A program made the position numbers and the translations under genes. 64,000 nucleotides of DNA from Microtetraspora sp. NBRC 16547. GTDB taxonomy: Bacteria; Actinomycetota; Actinomycetes; Streptosporangiales; Streptosporangiaceae. The stretch is from assembly GCF_030268965.1 (NCBI RefSeq), contig NZ_BSSE01000002.1:372001-436000 (forward strand), written 5' to 3'. Position 1 is the stretch's first letter. Each line of letters opens with the position of its first letter. Positions 51,040 to 60,348 of this stretch are shown piece by piece. The notes below the pieces were generated by a model, which saw nothing but the letters and a program-made list of their open reading frames with translations, searched no databases and was not told the origin of the DNA.

Positions 51040-52836
51040 ATGGCGCTGGGGGAAGGCGATCCGTCGAGGCTGGGCCCGTACGAGCTCGTCGACCGGCTGG
51101 GCGAGGGCGGCCAGGGGATCGTCTACCTCGGCCGTGGCCCGGCGGGCGAGCAGGTCGCGGTCAAGCTGCTGCACACCCGCTTCGCGGCGGACCAGGAGGC
51201 TCGGCACCGGTTCCTCCGTGAGGTCGCGCTGGCCCAGCGGGTGGCCCGTTTCTGCACGGCGCCCGTCCTGTACGCCGATCTCGTGGGGAACCAGCCCTAC
51301 ATCGTCAGCGAGTACGTTCCCGGGCCGTCGCTCCGGCAACTGGTGGACAGGGAGGGGCCGCGCAGGGGCGCCGCGCTCGAACGCCTGGCCATCAGCACGG
51401 CGACCGCCCTGGCCGCCATCCACCGGGCGGGGATCACGCACCGCGACTTCAAGCCCGCCAACGTCCTGATGGGCCCCGAGGGGCCGGTCGTGATCGACTT
51501 CGGCGTGGCGCGGGCGCTGGACTCGCCGCAGGCGACCGCGACCGGCGCCACCATGGGAACCCCGTCCTACCTCGCGCCCGAGCTGCTCTCGGGCGGTGAG
51601 GCGACCGGGGCCGCCGACGTCTTCGCGTGGGGCGTGACCATGGTGTTCGCGGCGACCGGAACGCCCGCGTTCGGCGCCGACTCGATCCCCTCCGTGATCA
51701 CCCGCATCCTGAACATCGAGCCCGATCTCAGCACGCTCGGCCCGCCCCTGCACGACCTCGTCGCCGCCTGCCTGTCGAAGAACCCGGCGCTCCGTCCCTC
51801 CGCGGACGACGTGGTCGCCGCGCTCACCGGCCGCCCGACCGCCGCGCCCGTACAGGCCGGGCCCACCGCCGCGACCACACAGGCCGGACCGGCCGCGCCG
51901 CCGTCCGCCGCCTCGCCCCGTCAGGCGGCACCGGCACCGGCACCTGGACCTGCATCGGCGCCGAGCCGCCCCGCGCGCAAGGCGGGACGGCGGCGGCCGA
52001 GCCTGCCGATCCTGGCGGGTGTGGGAGGCGCGGTCGCGGTGGCGGCGATCGTCGGAGCGACCGTGGTGACCAACCGGACCACCGAGAACATGTCGAGCGA
52101 GCAGCCGGGAACGCCCGCGGCTCAGGCGAGCGGCTCCACGCCGGCCGGCCCCGCCCATCAGGTCATCCCCCCTCCGGCCAGGCCGCGCACGGCGCCGCCC
52201 TCCTCCCCCACGACCTCCCCCGCAACCTCTCCGTCCGGCTCTCTCACGGCCCAGCCCACGCACCGCCGTACCGCGCTGCCCACCGGGCTGCCCGACCCGG
52301 CGCGAAGCCCGGTGGGCGGCCGCACCGCGACGCCGGCGCCGTCGGCGTCACTGAGCCCGCCGTCGAACCCGACGCCGAGCGCCGTGGTGATCCCGCCGGA
52401 ATCGGAGTCCGCCTCGTCGCCCGCCGCCACCAAGACGGCCGCGCCCGCGCCCACCAAGAGCGCCACCCAGGCCCCCGCGCCGACCAAGACCGCCGCGCCG
52501 CCCCCGAAGCCGAACCCGTACACCGCGACGGGCGTCTGCGGGGCGGGCTTCGGTGTCGTGGCCTCGCACTCGTGGGGCGGCAAAGCGACGACCTATCTGC
52601 TCTACAACGCGTCCACGGGCAAGAACTGCGTGATCACGATGTCGAAGTACGTGGTCCCCGGGAAGATCAAGATGGGCGCGGTCCTGAAGGTCAAGAACGG
52701 CGCCTCCGCCAGCGACTGGGGCTCGTACACGACGTACGCGGGGCCGCTCAGGCTCTCCGCGAAGGCCACCTGCGTGAGCTGGGGAGGCGGGTACGGCGCG
52801 GCCACGTGGACCAGCGGCTGGGAGCACTGCGGCTGA
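51040..52836 (+). CDS. Membrane Ser/Thr protein kinase with small extracellular domain
   Basis: A 598-residue Hanks-type kinase. Kinase domain residues 10-270: glycine loop LGEGGQGIVYLG, Lys in VAVKLL, catalytic HRDFKPANVL (near 133), DFG in VIDFGVARA (near 152), and a TMGTPSYLAPE activation segment. An Ala/Pro linker, one membrane helix (ILAGVGGAVAVAAIVGATVV, near 325) and a Pro/Thr/Ala-rich stalk lead to a 100-residue extracellular domain with four Cys (GVCGAGFGVV, KNCVITMSKYV, TCVSWGGGYG, EHCG). No PASTA repeats. The outer domain may sense a ligand. ATG 51040 is well placed. Confidence 0.92.
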   Translation: MALGEGDPSRLGPYELVDRLGEGGQGIVYLGRGPAGEQVAVKLLHTRFAADQEARHRFLREVALAQRVARFCTAPVLYADLVGNQPYIVSEYVPGPSLRQLVDREGPRRGAALERLAISTATALAAIHRAGITHRDFKPANVLMGPEGPVVIDFGVARALDSPQATATGATMGTPSYLAPELLSGGEATGAADVFAWGVTMVFAATGTPAFGADSIPSVITRILNIEPDLSTLGPPLHDLVAACLSKNPALRPSADDVVAALTGRPTAAPVQAGPTAATTQAGPAAPPSAASPRQAAPAPAPGPASAPSRPARKAGRRRPSLPILAGVGGAVAVAAIVGATVVTNRTTENMSSEQPGTPAAQASGSTPAGPAHQVIPPPARPRTAPPSSPTTSPATSPSGSLTAQPTHRRTALPTGLPDPARSPVGGRTATPAPSASLSPPSNPTPSAVVIPPESESASSPAATKTAAPAPTKSATQAPAPTKTAAPPPKPNPYTATGVCGAGFGVVASHSWGGKATTYLLYNASTGKNCVITMSKYVVPGKIKMGAVLKVKNGASASDWGSYTTYAGPLRLSAKATCVSWGGGYGAATWTSGWEHCG

Positions 52837-52905
52837 CCGGCGTTGACGTGTGCGACGCTTTCCGAGCAGGATCTCCTCCATGGCAGAACATGGTTCGGTG
52901 GCTCC

Positions 52906-54504
52906 ATGACGATCTTCACGAGCCGGCTGGACACCTCCAGCCAGGAGTTCGGCGCGCGCCGTGACGCCATGCTCGCCAAGCTCGCGGAGCTGTCGGCCGA
53001 GCACGCCAAGGCCGTGGGCGGCGGCGGCGCGAAGTACGTCGACCGGCACCGGGCGCGCGGCAAGCTGCTCGCCCGCGAGCGGGTCGAGCTGCTGATCGAC
53101 CCCGACTCCCCGTTCCTCGAACTCTCCCCGCTGGCGGCCTGGGGCACCGACTACCCCGTGGGCGCCAGCGTGGTCACCGGCATCGGGGTGATCGAGGGCG
53201 TCGAGTGCGTGATCAACGCGAGCGACCCGACGGTGCGCGGCGGCGCGTCCAACCCGTGGACGCTGCGCAAGTCTCTCCGCGCCGCCGACATCGCCCTGCG
53301 CAACCGGCTCCCGCTCGTCAACCTCGTCGAGTCGGGCGGCGCGGACCTGCCCGCGCAGAAGGAGATCTTCATCCCCGGCGGGCAGGTGTTCCGCGACCTG
53401 ACCCGCCTGTCGGCCGCGGGCGTCCCGACGATCGCGCTGGTCTTCGGCAACTCGACCGCCGGAGGGGCATACGTGCCCGGCATGAGCGACTACGTCGTCA
53501 TGGTGAAGGACCGGGCGAAGGTGTTCCTCGGCGGGCCTCCCCTGGTCAAGATGGCGACCGGCGAGGAGGCCGACGACGAGTCACTCGGCGGCGCCGACAT
53601 GCACGCCCGCGTCTCCGGGCTGGCCGACTACCTCGCCGCCGACGAGCACGACGCCCTCCGGATCGGCCGCCGGATCGTCAGGAGGCTCAACTGGCGCAAG
53701 GAGGGGCCCGCTCCGGCCGCCGCCGCGCCGCCGCCCCGCTACGACGAGGACGAGCTGCTGGGGATCGTCCCGGAGGACCTGAAGATCCCGTTCGACCCGC
53801 GCGAGGTCATCGCGCGGGTCGTCGACGGCAGCGACTTCGACGAGTTCAAACCGCTGTACGGGCCGAGCCTGTTCACCGGGTGGGCCGCCCTGCACGGCCA
53901 CCCGATCGGCATCCTGGCCAACGCCCGCGGCGTGCTGTTCGGCGAGGAGTCGCGCAAGGCGGCGCAGTTCATCCAGCTCGCCGACCAGTCGCGCACGCCG
54001 CTGGTCTTCCTGCAGAACACGACGGGCTACATGGTGGGCCGGGAGTACGAGCAGGACGGCATCATCAAGCACGGCGCGATGATGATCAACGCGGTGTCCA
54101 ACTCGACGGTCCCGCACATCACGATCGTCATGGGCGCCTCCTACGGCGCGGGCAACTACGGCATGTGCGGCCGGGCGTACGACCCCCGGTTCCTGTTCTC
54201 CTGGCCGAGCGCCAAGTCGGCCGTGATGGGGCCGGCGCAGCTCGCGGGCGTGCTGTCCATCGTCGGGCGAGCCGCCGCGGAGGCCAGGGGCCAGGTCTAC
54301 GACGAGGGGGCGGACGCCGCCATGCGGCAGATGGTCGAGGCCCAGATCGAGGCCGAGTCGCTTCCGTTCTTCCTCTCCGGGAGGCTGTACGACGACGGGG
54401 TGATCGACCCCAGGGACACGCGCACCGTCCTCGGCCTGTGCCTGTCCGCGATCGGGAACGCGCCGGCCGCCGAGCCCGCGGGCTACGGCGTCTTCCGGAT
54501 GTGA
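52906..54504 (+). CDS. Acyl-CoA carboxylase, carboxyltransferase beta subunit
   Basis: A 532-residue carboxyltransferase of the methylcrotonyl-/geranyl-CoA carboxylase branch. It starts with the family N-terminus and RARGKLLARERVELLIDPDS. The two crotonase-like halves carry NPWTLRKSLRAADIALRN, GGQVFRDLTRLSAAGVPTIA and GASYGAGNYGMCGRAYDPRF, FLFSWPSAKSAVMGPAQLAG (MCC/GCC-type). ATG 52906. It is followed within five bases by the biotin subunit, then enoyl-CoA hydratase and AtuA, indicating a degradative pathway rather than fatty acid synthesis. Confidence 0.93.
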   Translation: MTIFTSRLDTSSQEFGARRDAMLAKLAELSAEHAKAVGGGGAKYVDRHRARGKLLARERVELLIDPDSPFLELSPLAAWGTDYPVGASVVTGIGVIEGVECVINASDPTVRGGASNPWTLRKSLRAADIALRNRLPLVNLVESGGADLPAQKEIFIPGGQVFRDLTRLSAAGVPTIALVFGNSTAGGAYVPGMSDYVVMVKDRAKVFLGGPPLVKMATGEEADDESLGGADMHARVSGLADYLAADEHDALRIGRRIVRRLNWRKEGPAPAAAAPPPRYDEDELLGIVPEDLKIPFDPREVIARVVDGSDFDEFKPLYGPSLFTGWAALHGHPIGILANARGVLFGEESRKAAQFIQLADQSRTPLVFLQNTTGYMVGREYEQDGIIKHGAMMINAVSNSTVPHITIVMGASYGAGNYGMCGRAYDPRFLFSWPSAKSAVMGPAQLAGVLSIVGRAAAEARGQVYDEGADAAMRQMVEAQIEAESLPFFLSGRLYDDGVIDPRDTRTVLGLCLSAIGNAPAAEPAGYGVFRM

Positions 54505-54508
54505 GGGT

Positions 54509-56524
54509 GTGATGGGGGTGATCCACCGGCTGCTGGTCGCGAACCGCGGGGAGATCGCCCGTCGGGTGTTCCGCACCTGCCGGGACCTCGGCATCGAGAC
54601 GGTCGCCGTCTTCTCCGACGCCGACGCGGACGCGCCGCACGTGGCCGAGGCCGACCAGGCCGTACGGCTCGGCGGCCCCCGTTCCTATCTGGACGCGGCG
54701 GGCATCGTCTCGGCGGCACGGGCGTCCGGCGCGGACGCCGTGCATCCCGGGTACGGCTTCCTTTCCGAGAACGCCGAGTTCGCGCGGGCCGTGCTCGACG
54801 CGGGCCTGATCTGGGTCGGCCCGCCGCCGGAGGCGATCGCCGCGATGGGCGCCAAGATCGAGGCGAAGGCGCTGATGGCCGCCGCCGGGGTGCCGGTGCT
54901 CCCGACCCACGCGCTCGACGGCGACGCCCCGCCGGACGTCCCGCTGCTCGTGAAGGCGTCGGCGGGCGGGGGCGGGCGCGGGATGCGGATCGTACGCGAC
55001 GCGGCGGAGCTGGCCGGGACGGTCGAGTCGGCGCGGCGCGAGGCACTGGCGGCCTTCGGCGACGGCACCGTCTTCGCCGAGCCCCTGCTGGAGCACGCCC
55101 GGCACATCGAGGTGCAGATCCTGGCGGACTCCCACGGCACGATCTGGGCCCTCGGCGAGCGCGAGTGCTCCATCCAGCGCCGCCACCAGAAGATCATCGA
55201 GGAGGCGCCCTCCCCCGCCGTCTCCCCGGAGCTGCGCCGGGAGCTGTCCGACGCCGCGGTGAAGGCCGCCCAGGCCATCGGTTACGTCGGCGCGGGCACG
55301 GTCGAGTTCCTCGTCAAGGACGACGCCGTCGCCTTCCTTGAGATGAACACTCGCCTCCAGGTCGAACACCCGGTGACCGAGTACGTCTACGGCGTTGACC
55401 TGGTCCGGCTCCAGCTGGAGATCGCCGAGGGCACCCCGCTCCCCGGGCTCGCTCCGAGCCCGGTCGGCCACGCGATCGAGGCCCGCCTGTGCGCCGAGGA
55501 CCCCGCGAGCGACTGGCGGCCGCAGGCCGGCGTGCTGCACCGTTTCGAGGTGCCCGGCGTGGACGCCGAGTTCCGTCCCGCCGGCGGGCTGCGCCTCGAC
55601 TCCGGCGTGGTGGACGGTTCGGAGATCAGCCCGCACTACGACCCGATGCTGGCCAAGGTCGTCGCCTACGCGCGCACCCGCGCGGGCGCGGCGCGGCGGC
55701 TGGCGACCGCGCTCGCCGGGGCCCGTCTCCACGGCCCGGTGACCAACCGCGACCTGCTCGTCAACGTCCTGCGGCATCCCGCGTTCCTGGCCGGCGAGAC
55801 CGACACGGGCTTCCTCGAGCGGCACGCCCTCGCCGTGTCGCCGCCGCTCGCGGACACGGACGCCGTACGCGTGTCGGCGCTGGCCGCGGCGCTCGCCCGG
55901 GCGGCGGCGAACCGGGCGGCGGCCAGGGGGGTCGGCGGGGTGCTCGGCGGGCTGCCCAGCGGCTGGCGCAACGTCGTCTCGCAGCCCCAGCGGGCCGCGT
56001 TCCTGGCCGCGTTCCCGTCCGCGCTCCCCTCCGCTGCCTCGCCCACCGGGGAGGGCGCGGACCCCGCGACACGGATCGAGATCGCCTACCGGATCACCCG
56101 CGACGGCCTGGCCGCCGACGGCTTCGGCGGCGTGGAGCTGGTGTCGGCGACGCCCGGCGAGGTCGTGCTGTCGGTGTCCGGGGTGCGCCGCGCGTTCGCG
56201 GTCCACGCCTGTCCCGGCGTCACGCACGTCGACTCCGTCCTCGGCCCGGTACGGCTGACGCCGCTCGAACGGCTGCCGGAACCGGCGGAACGGGTGGAGC
56301 CGGGATCGTTGCTCGCGCCCATGCCGGGTACGGTCCTCCGTGTCGACGTCGAGCCCGGGGACCGGGTCACCGCGGGCCAGCCGGTGATCGTCCTTGAGGC
56401 GATGAAGATGGAACACCAGATCGTCTCCCCTAGCGCGGGGGTCGTCACCGCGCTCGACGCCGCCGCCGGCCGCCAGGTCGAGGCGGGAGCCGTACTCGCC
56501 GTGATCGAGGAGCACGCCGAATGA
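54509..56524 (+). CDS. Acyl-CoA carboxylase, biotin carboxylase/biotin carrier alpha subunit
   Basis: A 671-residue biotin-dependent enzyme. The biotin carboxylase domain (about 1-445) opens HRLLVANRGEIARRVFRTCR, with KASAGGGGRGMRIV as the ATP grasp loop, ECSIQRRHQKIIEEAPSP and EMNTRLQVEHPVTEYV. A linker domain follows and then the biotinyl domain, with the modified Lys in EAMKMEH near 631. GTG 54509 and ATG 54512 are adjacent starts. It overlaps the next gene by ATGA. With 52906 it forms a complete methylcrotonyl- or geranyl-CoA-type carboxylase. Confidence 0.94.
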   Translation: MMGVIHRLLVANRGEIARRVFRTCRDLGIETVAVFSDADADAPHVAEADQAVRLGGPRSYLDAAGIVSAARASGADAVHPGYGFLSENAEFARAVLDAGLIWVGPPPEAIAAMGAKIEAKALMAAAGVPVLPTHALDGDAPPDVPLLVKASAGGGGRGMRIVRDAAELAGTVESARREALAAFGDGTVFAEPLLEHARHIEVQILADSHGTIWALGERECSIQRRHQKIIEEAPSPAVSPELRRELSDAAVKAAQAIGYVGAGTVEFLVKDDAVAFLEMNTRLQVEHPVTEYVYGVDLVRLQLEIAEGTPLPGLAPSPVGHAIEARLCAEDPASDWRPQAGVLHRFEVPGVDAEFRPAGGLRLDSGVVDGSEISPHYDPMLAKVVAYARTRAGAARRLATALAGARLHGPVTNRDLLVNVLRHPAFLAGETDTGFLERHALAVSPPLADTDAVRVSALAAALARAAANRAAARGVGGVLGGLPSGWRNVVSQPQRAAFLAAFPSALPSAASPTGEGADPATRIEIAYRITRDGLAADGFGGVELVSATPGEVVLSVSGVRRAFAVHACPGVTHVDSVLGPVRLTPLERLPEPAERVEPGSLLAPMPGTVLRVDVEPGDRVTAGQPVIVLEAMKMEHQIVSPSAGVVTALDAAAGRQVEAGAVLAVIEEHAE

Positions 56525-57372
56525 CATCGCTGGTACACCGTGAGACCGCCGGGGGCGTGCGCACGCTGACCCTCGACTCCCCGTCCAACCGGAACGCGCT
56601 GTCGGTCCGGCTGCTCGGCGAGCTGCGGGAGGCCCTGGACGGCGCGCTGGCCGACCCCGATGTGCGGGTGATCGTGCTGACCGGCGCCGGGCCGGTGTTC
56701 TGCTCCGGCGCGGACCTGAAGGAGCAGCGCGCGCAGCGGGAGGGCGAGCCGGGGGCCGCGCCGGTGACCGGGGCGTTCCCCGAGATCCTCTCCCTCATCT
56801 GGGACAGCCCCAAGCCGGTGGTCTGCCGGCTGAACGGCACGGCGCGGGCGGGCGGCCTCGGCCTGGTGGCCGCGTGCGACTTCGCCATCGCTCCGCTGTC
56901 CGCGACGTTCGCGTTCAGCGAGGTGCGGCTCGGCGTCGCGCCCGCGATGATCGCGGTGACCTGCCTGCGGCGGATGGAGCCGCGCGCGGCGGCCGAGTAC
57001 TTCCTCACCGGCGAGCCGTTCTCCGCCGCCCGTGCCGCGGAGATCGGCCTCCTCACCAGGGCGGTGCCCGACGAGGAGCTGGACGCGACGGTGGCGCATT
57101 ATGCGGGGATGCTGCTGCGCGGCGGCCCGGAGGCGCTCGCCATCACCAAGCGGCTGGTGCGCGAGGTGCCCGCGATGCCGGTCGCCGAGGGCATGCGCCG
57201 GATGGCCGAGCTGTCGGCCGAGCGGTTCACCTCCGACGAGGGTCAGGAGGGCATCCGCGCCTTCATGGAGAAGCGGCCCGCCGCCTGGGTCCCCGAGCCG
57301 ACCACCCAGCCGGCTACCCAGCCGACCCCCCAGCAGGCCACCGAGCCGGCCCATGGGGAGGCGCCGCGGTGA
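56521..57372 (+). CDS. Enoyl-CoA hydratase/isomerase (crotonase) family
   Basis: A 283-residue crotonase. The oxyanion-hole segments are FCSGADLKEQRA (near 60) and NGTARAGGLGLVAACDFAIA (near 105). The Gly-Gly pair is present, and the catalytic-acid region FSEVRLGVAPAMIA is of the 3-methylglutaconyl- or isohexenylglutaconyl-CoA hydratase style. A repetitive TTQPATQP-type tail of about 25 residues extends the C-terminus. Overlaps both neighbours (ATGA, GTGA). It would hydrate the product of the carboxylase. Confidence 0.9.
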   Translation: MTSLVHRETAGGVRTLTLDSPSNRNALSVRLLGELREALDGALADPDVRVIVLTGAGPVFCSGADLKEQRAQREGEPGAAPVTGAFPEILSLIWDSPKPVVCRLNGTARAGGLGLVAACDFAIAPLSATFAFSEVRLGVAPAMIAVTCLRRMEPRAAAEYFLTGEPFSAARAAEIGLLTRAVPDEELDATVAHYAGMLLRGGPEALAITKRLVREVPAMPVAEGMRRMAELSAERFTSDEGQEGIRAFMEKRPAAWVPEPTTQPATQPTPQQATEPAHGEAPR

Positions 57373-59207
57373 CCGCGCCGCTCCGCGTCGCCAACTGCAG
57401 CGGGTTCTACGGCGACCGGCTGTCGGCGGCGCGCGAGATGGTCGAGGGCGGCCCGATCGACGTGCTCACCGGCGACTGGCTGGCCGAGCTGACCATGCTG
57501 ATCCTCGCCGGGAACCGGCTGAAGGGCCGCCCCGGCTACGCCAGGACGTTCCTCACCCAGATGGAGCAGGTCCTCGGCACCTGCCTGGACCGCGGCATCA
57601 AGATCGTCACGAACGCCGGGGGGCTGGATCCGGCCGGATGCGCGGAGGCGGTGTCCGATCTGGCGGACCGGCTCGGCCTGTCCGTCACCGTCGGCCACAC
57701 GCCCGCCGTCGATCCGATCGAGGGCCGGGTCCGCGTCGCCCGCCGCCGCGTCCGGGTCGCCCACGTGACCGGGGACGACCTCCTGCCCCGGCTGTCGCCG
57801 GGCTCCCTCTCGCCGCTCCCGCCGCGCGCGCTGGTCGACATGGACACCGGCGGGCCGCTCGCCGGCCGGCCCGTCACCGCCAACGCGTACCTCGGCGGAC
57901 GGCCGATCGCCGTCGCGCTGGAGCAGGGCGCCGACGTGGTCGTCACCGGGCGGGTCACGGACGCCGCCCTGGTGACCGGTCCGGGCATGTGGCGGTTCGG
58001 GTGGCGGCCCGGCGACCTCGACGCGCTCGCCGGATCGGTGGTGGCCGGGCACGTCATCGAGTGCGGCTGCCAGGCGACCGGGGGGAACTACGCCTTCTTC
58101 GAGGAGGTGCCGGACCTGGCGCACTGCGGTTTCCCGATCGCGGAGCTCCACGCGGACGGGTCGAGCGTGATCACGAAGCACCCGGGGACCGGCGGCCTCG
58201 TCTCCGTCGGCACGGTCACCGCCCAGCTCCTCTACGAGATCGCCGCACCGCGCTATCTCGGGCCCGACGTCACGGCCCGCTTCGACACGATCCGTCTGGA
58301 GCAGGAGGGCCCGGACCGGGTCCGGATCACCGGAGTGCGCGGCGAGCCCCCGCCGGACACGCTCAAGGTCGCGCTCAACCACCTCGGCGGCCACCGCAAC
58401 ACCATGACGCTCGTGCTCACCGGCCTCGACATCGAGGCCAAGGCGCGGGTCGCGGAGGAGGCGGTCTGGGCACGGGTCCCCAGGGAGTCCTTCGAGCGGG
58501 TCCACGTCGAGCTCACCCCGCTGTCCGGCGGCCTCCCGGAGGGCGCGGCCGAGGGCGAACCGGCGACCGCGCTGCTGCGGATCACCGTCATGGACCCCGA
58601 CAAGGACAAGGCCGGGCGGCGGTTCTCCTCGGCCGTGGTCGAGACCGGGCTGGCGAGCTATCCCGGGTTCTACGCGCTCACTCCCCCCGGCGACGCCTCG
58701 CCGTACGGCGTCTACTCGCCCGCGCTGGTGGACGCGCGGGAGGTGCCCGCCGTCGTCACGATCGACGGGCGCAGGATCACCGTGCCGCCGTCCGCGCGCA
58801 CGGACCTGTCCGGCGGCCGCCGGGACGTCGCCCCCGCCCCCACGCCCGTTCCGGAGCCGCCCGCCGGCCCGGTAAGGCGAGCGCCGCTCGGGGCCGTCGC
58901 CGGGGCGCGCTCGGGCGATAAGGGAGGCGACGCGAACCTGGGGGTCTGGGTCCGGACGGCCGGGCAGTACGCCTGGCTGGCCGCCGAGCTCACCGCCGAC
59001 CGGCTGAAGGAGCTGCTCCCGGAGACGCGGGATCTCACCGTCGAGCGGTTCGAGCTGCCCAACCTGCTGGCGCTCAACTTCGTCGTGCACGGGCTGCTCG
59101 GCCGGGGCGTGGCGGCCAGCCCCCGGCTCGACCCGCAGGCCAAGGCGCTCGGGGAACGGCTGCGCGCGGTCGTCGTGCCAATCCCGGAGCGACTTCTGCC
59201 GGATTGA
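57369..59207 (+). CDS. AtuA/DUF1446 acyclic terpene utilisation protein, fused form
   Basis: A 612-residue protein of the AtuA (DUF1446) family. The N-terminus reads PLRVANCSGFYGDRLSAARE and is followed by DVLTGDWLAELTMLIL, IKIVTNAGGLDPAGCA, ALEQGADVVVTGRVTDAALV, GCQATGGNYAFF and KHPGTGGLVSVGTVTAQLLY. After about residue 500 a second domain begins (VAGARSGDKGGDANLGVWVR) that is a separate small protein in many organisms. Genetic evidence in Pseudomonas links AtuA to citronellol/geraniol use, but its chemistry is not established. Start GTG 57369 overlaps the hydratase stop. Confidence 0.9.
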   Translation: MTAPLRVANCSGFYGDRLSAAREMVEGGPIDVLTGDWLAELTMLILAGNRLKGRPGYARTFLTQMEQVLGTCLDRGIKIVTNAGGLDPAGCAEAVSDLADRLGLSVTVGHTPAVDPIEGRVRVARRRVRVAHVTGDDLLPRLSPGSLSPLPPRALVDMDTGGPLAGRPVTANAYLGGRPIAVALEQGADVVVTGRVTDAALVTGPGMWRFGWRPGDLDALAGSVVAGHVIECGCQATGGNYAFFEEVPDLAHCGFPIAELHADGSSVITKHPGTGGLVSVGTVTAQLLYEIAAPRYLGPDVTARFDTIRLEQEGPDRVRITGVRGEPPPDTLKVALNHLGGHRNTMTLVLTGLDIEAKARVAEEAVWARVPRESFERVHVELTPLSGGLPEGAAEGEPATALLRITVMDPDKDKAGRRFSSAVVETGLASYPGFYALTPPGDASPYGVYSPALVDAREVPAVVTIDGRRITVPPSARTDLSGGRRDVAPAPTPVPEPPAGPVRRAPLGAVAGARSGDKGGDANLGVWVRTAGQYAWLAAELTADRLKELLPETRDLTVERFELPNLLALNFVVHGLLGRGVAASPRLDPQAKALGERLRAVVVPIPERLLPD

Positions 59208-59466
59208 TCCCCCTTGATCGCACGTGATTCCGGCGAGATCAAAGCCTCCGGCGATTGCGCGCAATTGCGGCTGACCGGGATCGCCGGACGCGTGCTCGGC
59301 TGATCACGATTAGGCACACTCCTATGGCCGGATCGCCCCGGCGGGTCTACCTTTGAGCGCACCACAGGCGGAGGTAGCACGTGACCGACCGAAGCACCCG
59401 TACGGCGACCGTCCGATCGTGTGCCGAAGGGGGGATCCCGGCGGCGGCGCGCGGGACGGAGCTCGG

Positions 59467-60318
59467 GTGAGCGGCTTCCAGCAGTCCCGCATGGATCTGG
59501 GCGCCGAGCTGCGGCGGCTGCGCGACGGCGCCCACCTGTCCGGCAAGGAGCTGGCCGAGCGCCTCGGCTGGCAGGCGTCCAAGGTCTCGCGCATCGAGAA
59601 CGCCAGGCAGACCGCCACCGAGGACGACGTGGTCACCTGGGGGCAGGCCGTGCACGCCGACCCCGACACGGTGGACGGCCTGATCCAGCGGGCGCGCGGC
59701 CTCGTCGAGCGGCAGGACTCGTGGCGGCAGCGGCACAGGAGCGGCCTGGCCGCGCTCCAGGAGGACATGCGCGACCTGGAATCGCGGACCCGGACCATCC
59801 GGGCGTTCGAACCCGGCATCGTGATCGGCCTGCTGCAGACCTCCGAATACGCCCGCAACATCTTCACCCGAGTGCGCCGCCTGTACGAGGCGACCGACGA
59901 CATCGACGCGGCGATCCGGGTCCGGATGCAGCGCCAGGAGATCCTCTACGACCCCACCCGCTCGTTCCGGTTCGTCCTGCCGGAGGCGGTGCTGCGCTAC
60001 CGGTTCGCGCCGCTCGACGTGATGCGCGGGCAGATGGACCGGCTGCTTGCCGTCACCACCCTGCCGAACGTCGAGTTCGGCGTCATCCCGACCGGGGCGC
60101 TGCTGCCCACGACCCTGGTGAACCCGTTCTGGATCTACAACGACTCCCTGGTCGGGGTCGCCACCAAGACCAAGGAGATCCTGCTGCGCGACTCCGAGGA
60201 CATCGCGTTCTACGCCCGCGAGTTCGAGGAGCTCTTCGCGGTCGCCGCGTTCGGGGAGGACGCCCGCCGGCTGATCGTCCAGGTGATCGACGACTACGGC
60301 CGGCAGCCGCCGGACTGA
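59467..60318 (+). CDS. Scr1-type HTH_31/DUF5753 regulator
   Basis: A 283-residue regulator. The N-terminal Xre-type helix-turn-helix is LGAELRRLRDGAHLSGKELA, then RLGWQASKVSRIENARQ. DUF5753 follows from about residue 100 (FEPGIVIGLLQTSEYARNIF, QEILYDPTRSFRFVLPEAVL, VIDDYGRQ at the end). GTG 59467 is preceded by GGAGC and gives the usual N-terminus; the frame is open further upstream without conservation. This family often has a small DUF397 partner; none is encoded next to it here. Confidence 0.9.
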   Translation: MSGFQQSRMDLGAELRRLRDGAHLSGKELAERLGWQASKVSRIENARQTATEDDVVTWGQAVHADPDTVDGLIQRARGLVERQDSWRQRHRSGLAALQEDMRDLESRTRTIRAFEPGIVIGLLQTSEYARNIFTRVRRLYEATDDIDAAIRVRMQRQEILYDPTRSFRFVLPEAVLRYRFAPLDVMRGQMDRLLAVTTLPNVEFGVIPTGALLPTTLVNPFWIYNDSLVGVATKTKEILLRDSEDIAFYAREFEELFAVAAFGEDARRLIVQVIDDYGRQPPD

Positions 60319-60348
60319 CCGCGCGAACGGCCGGGCCGCACAGTCGCC

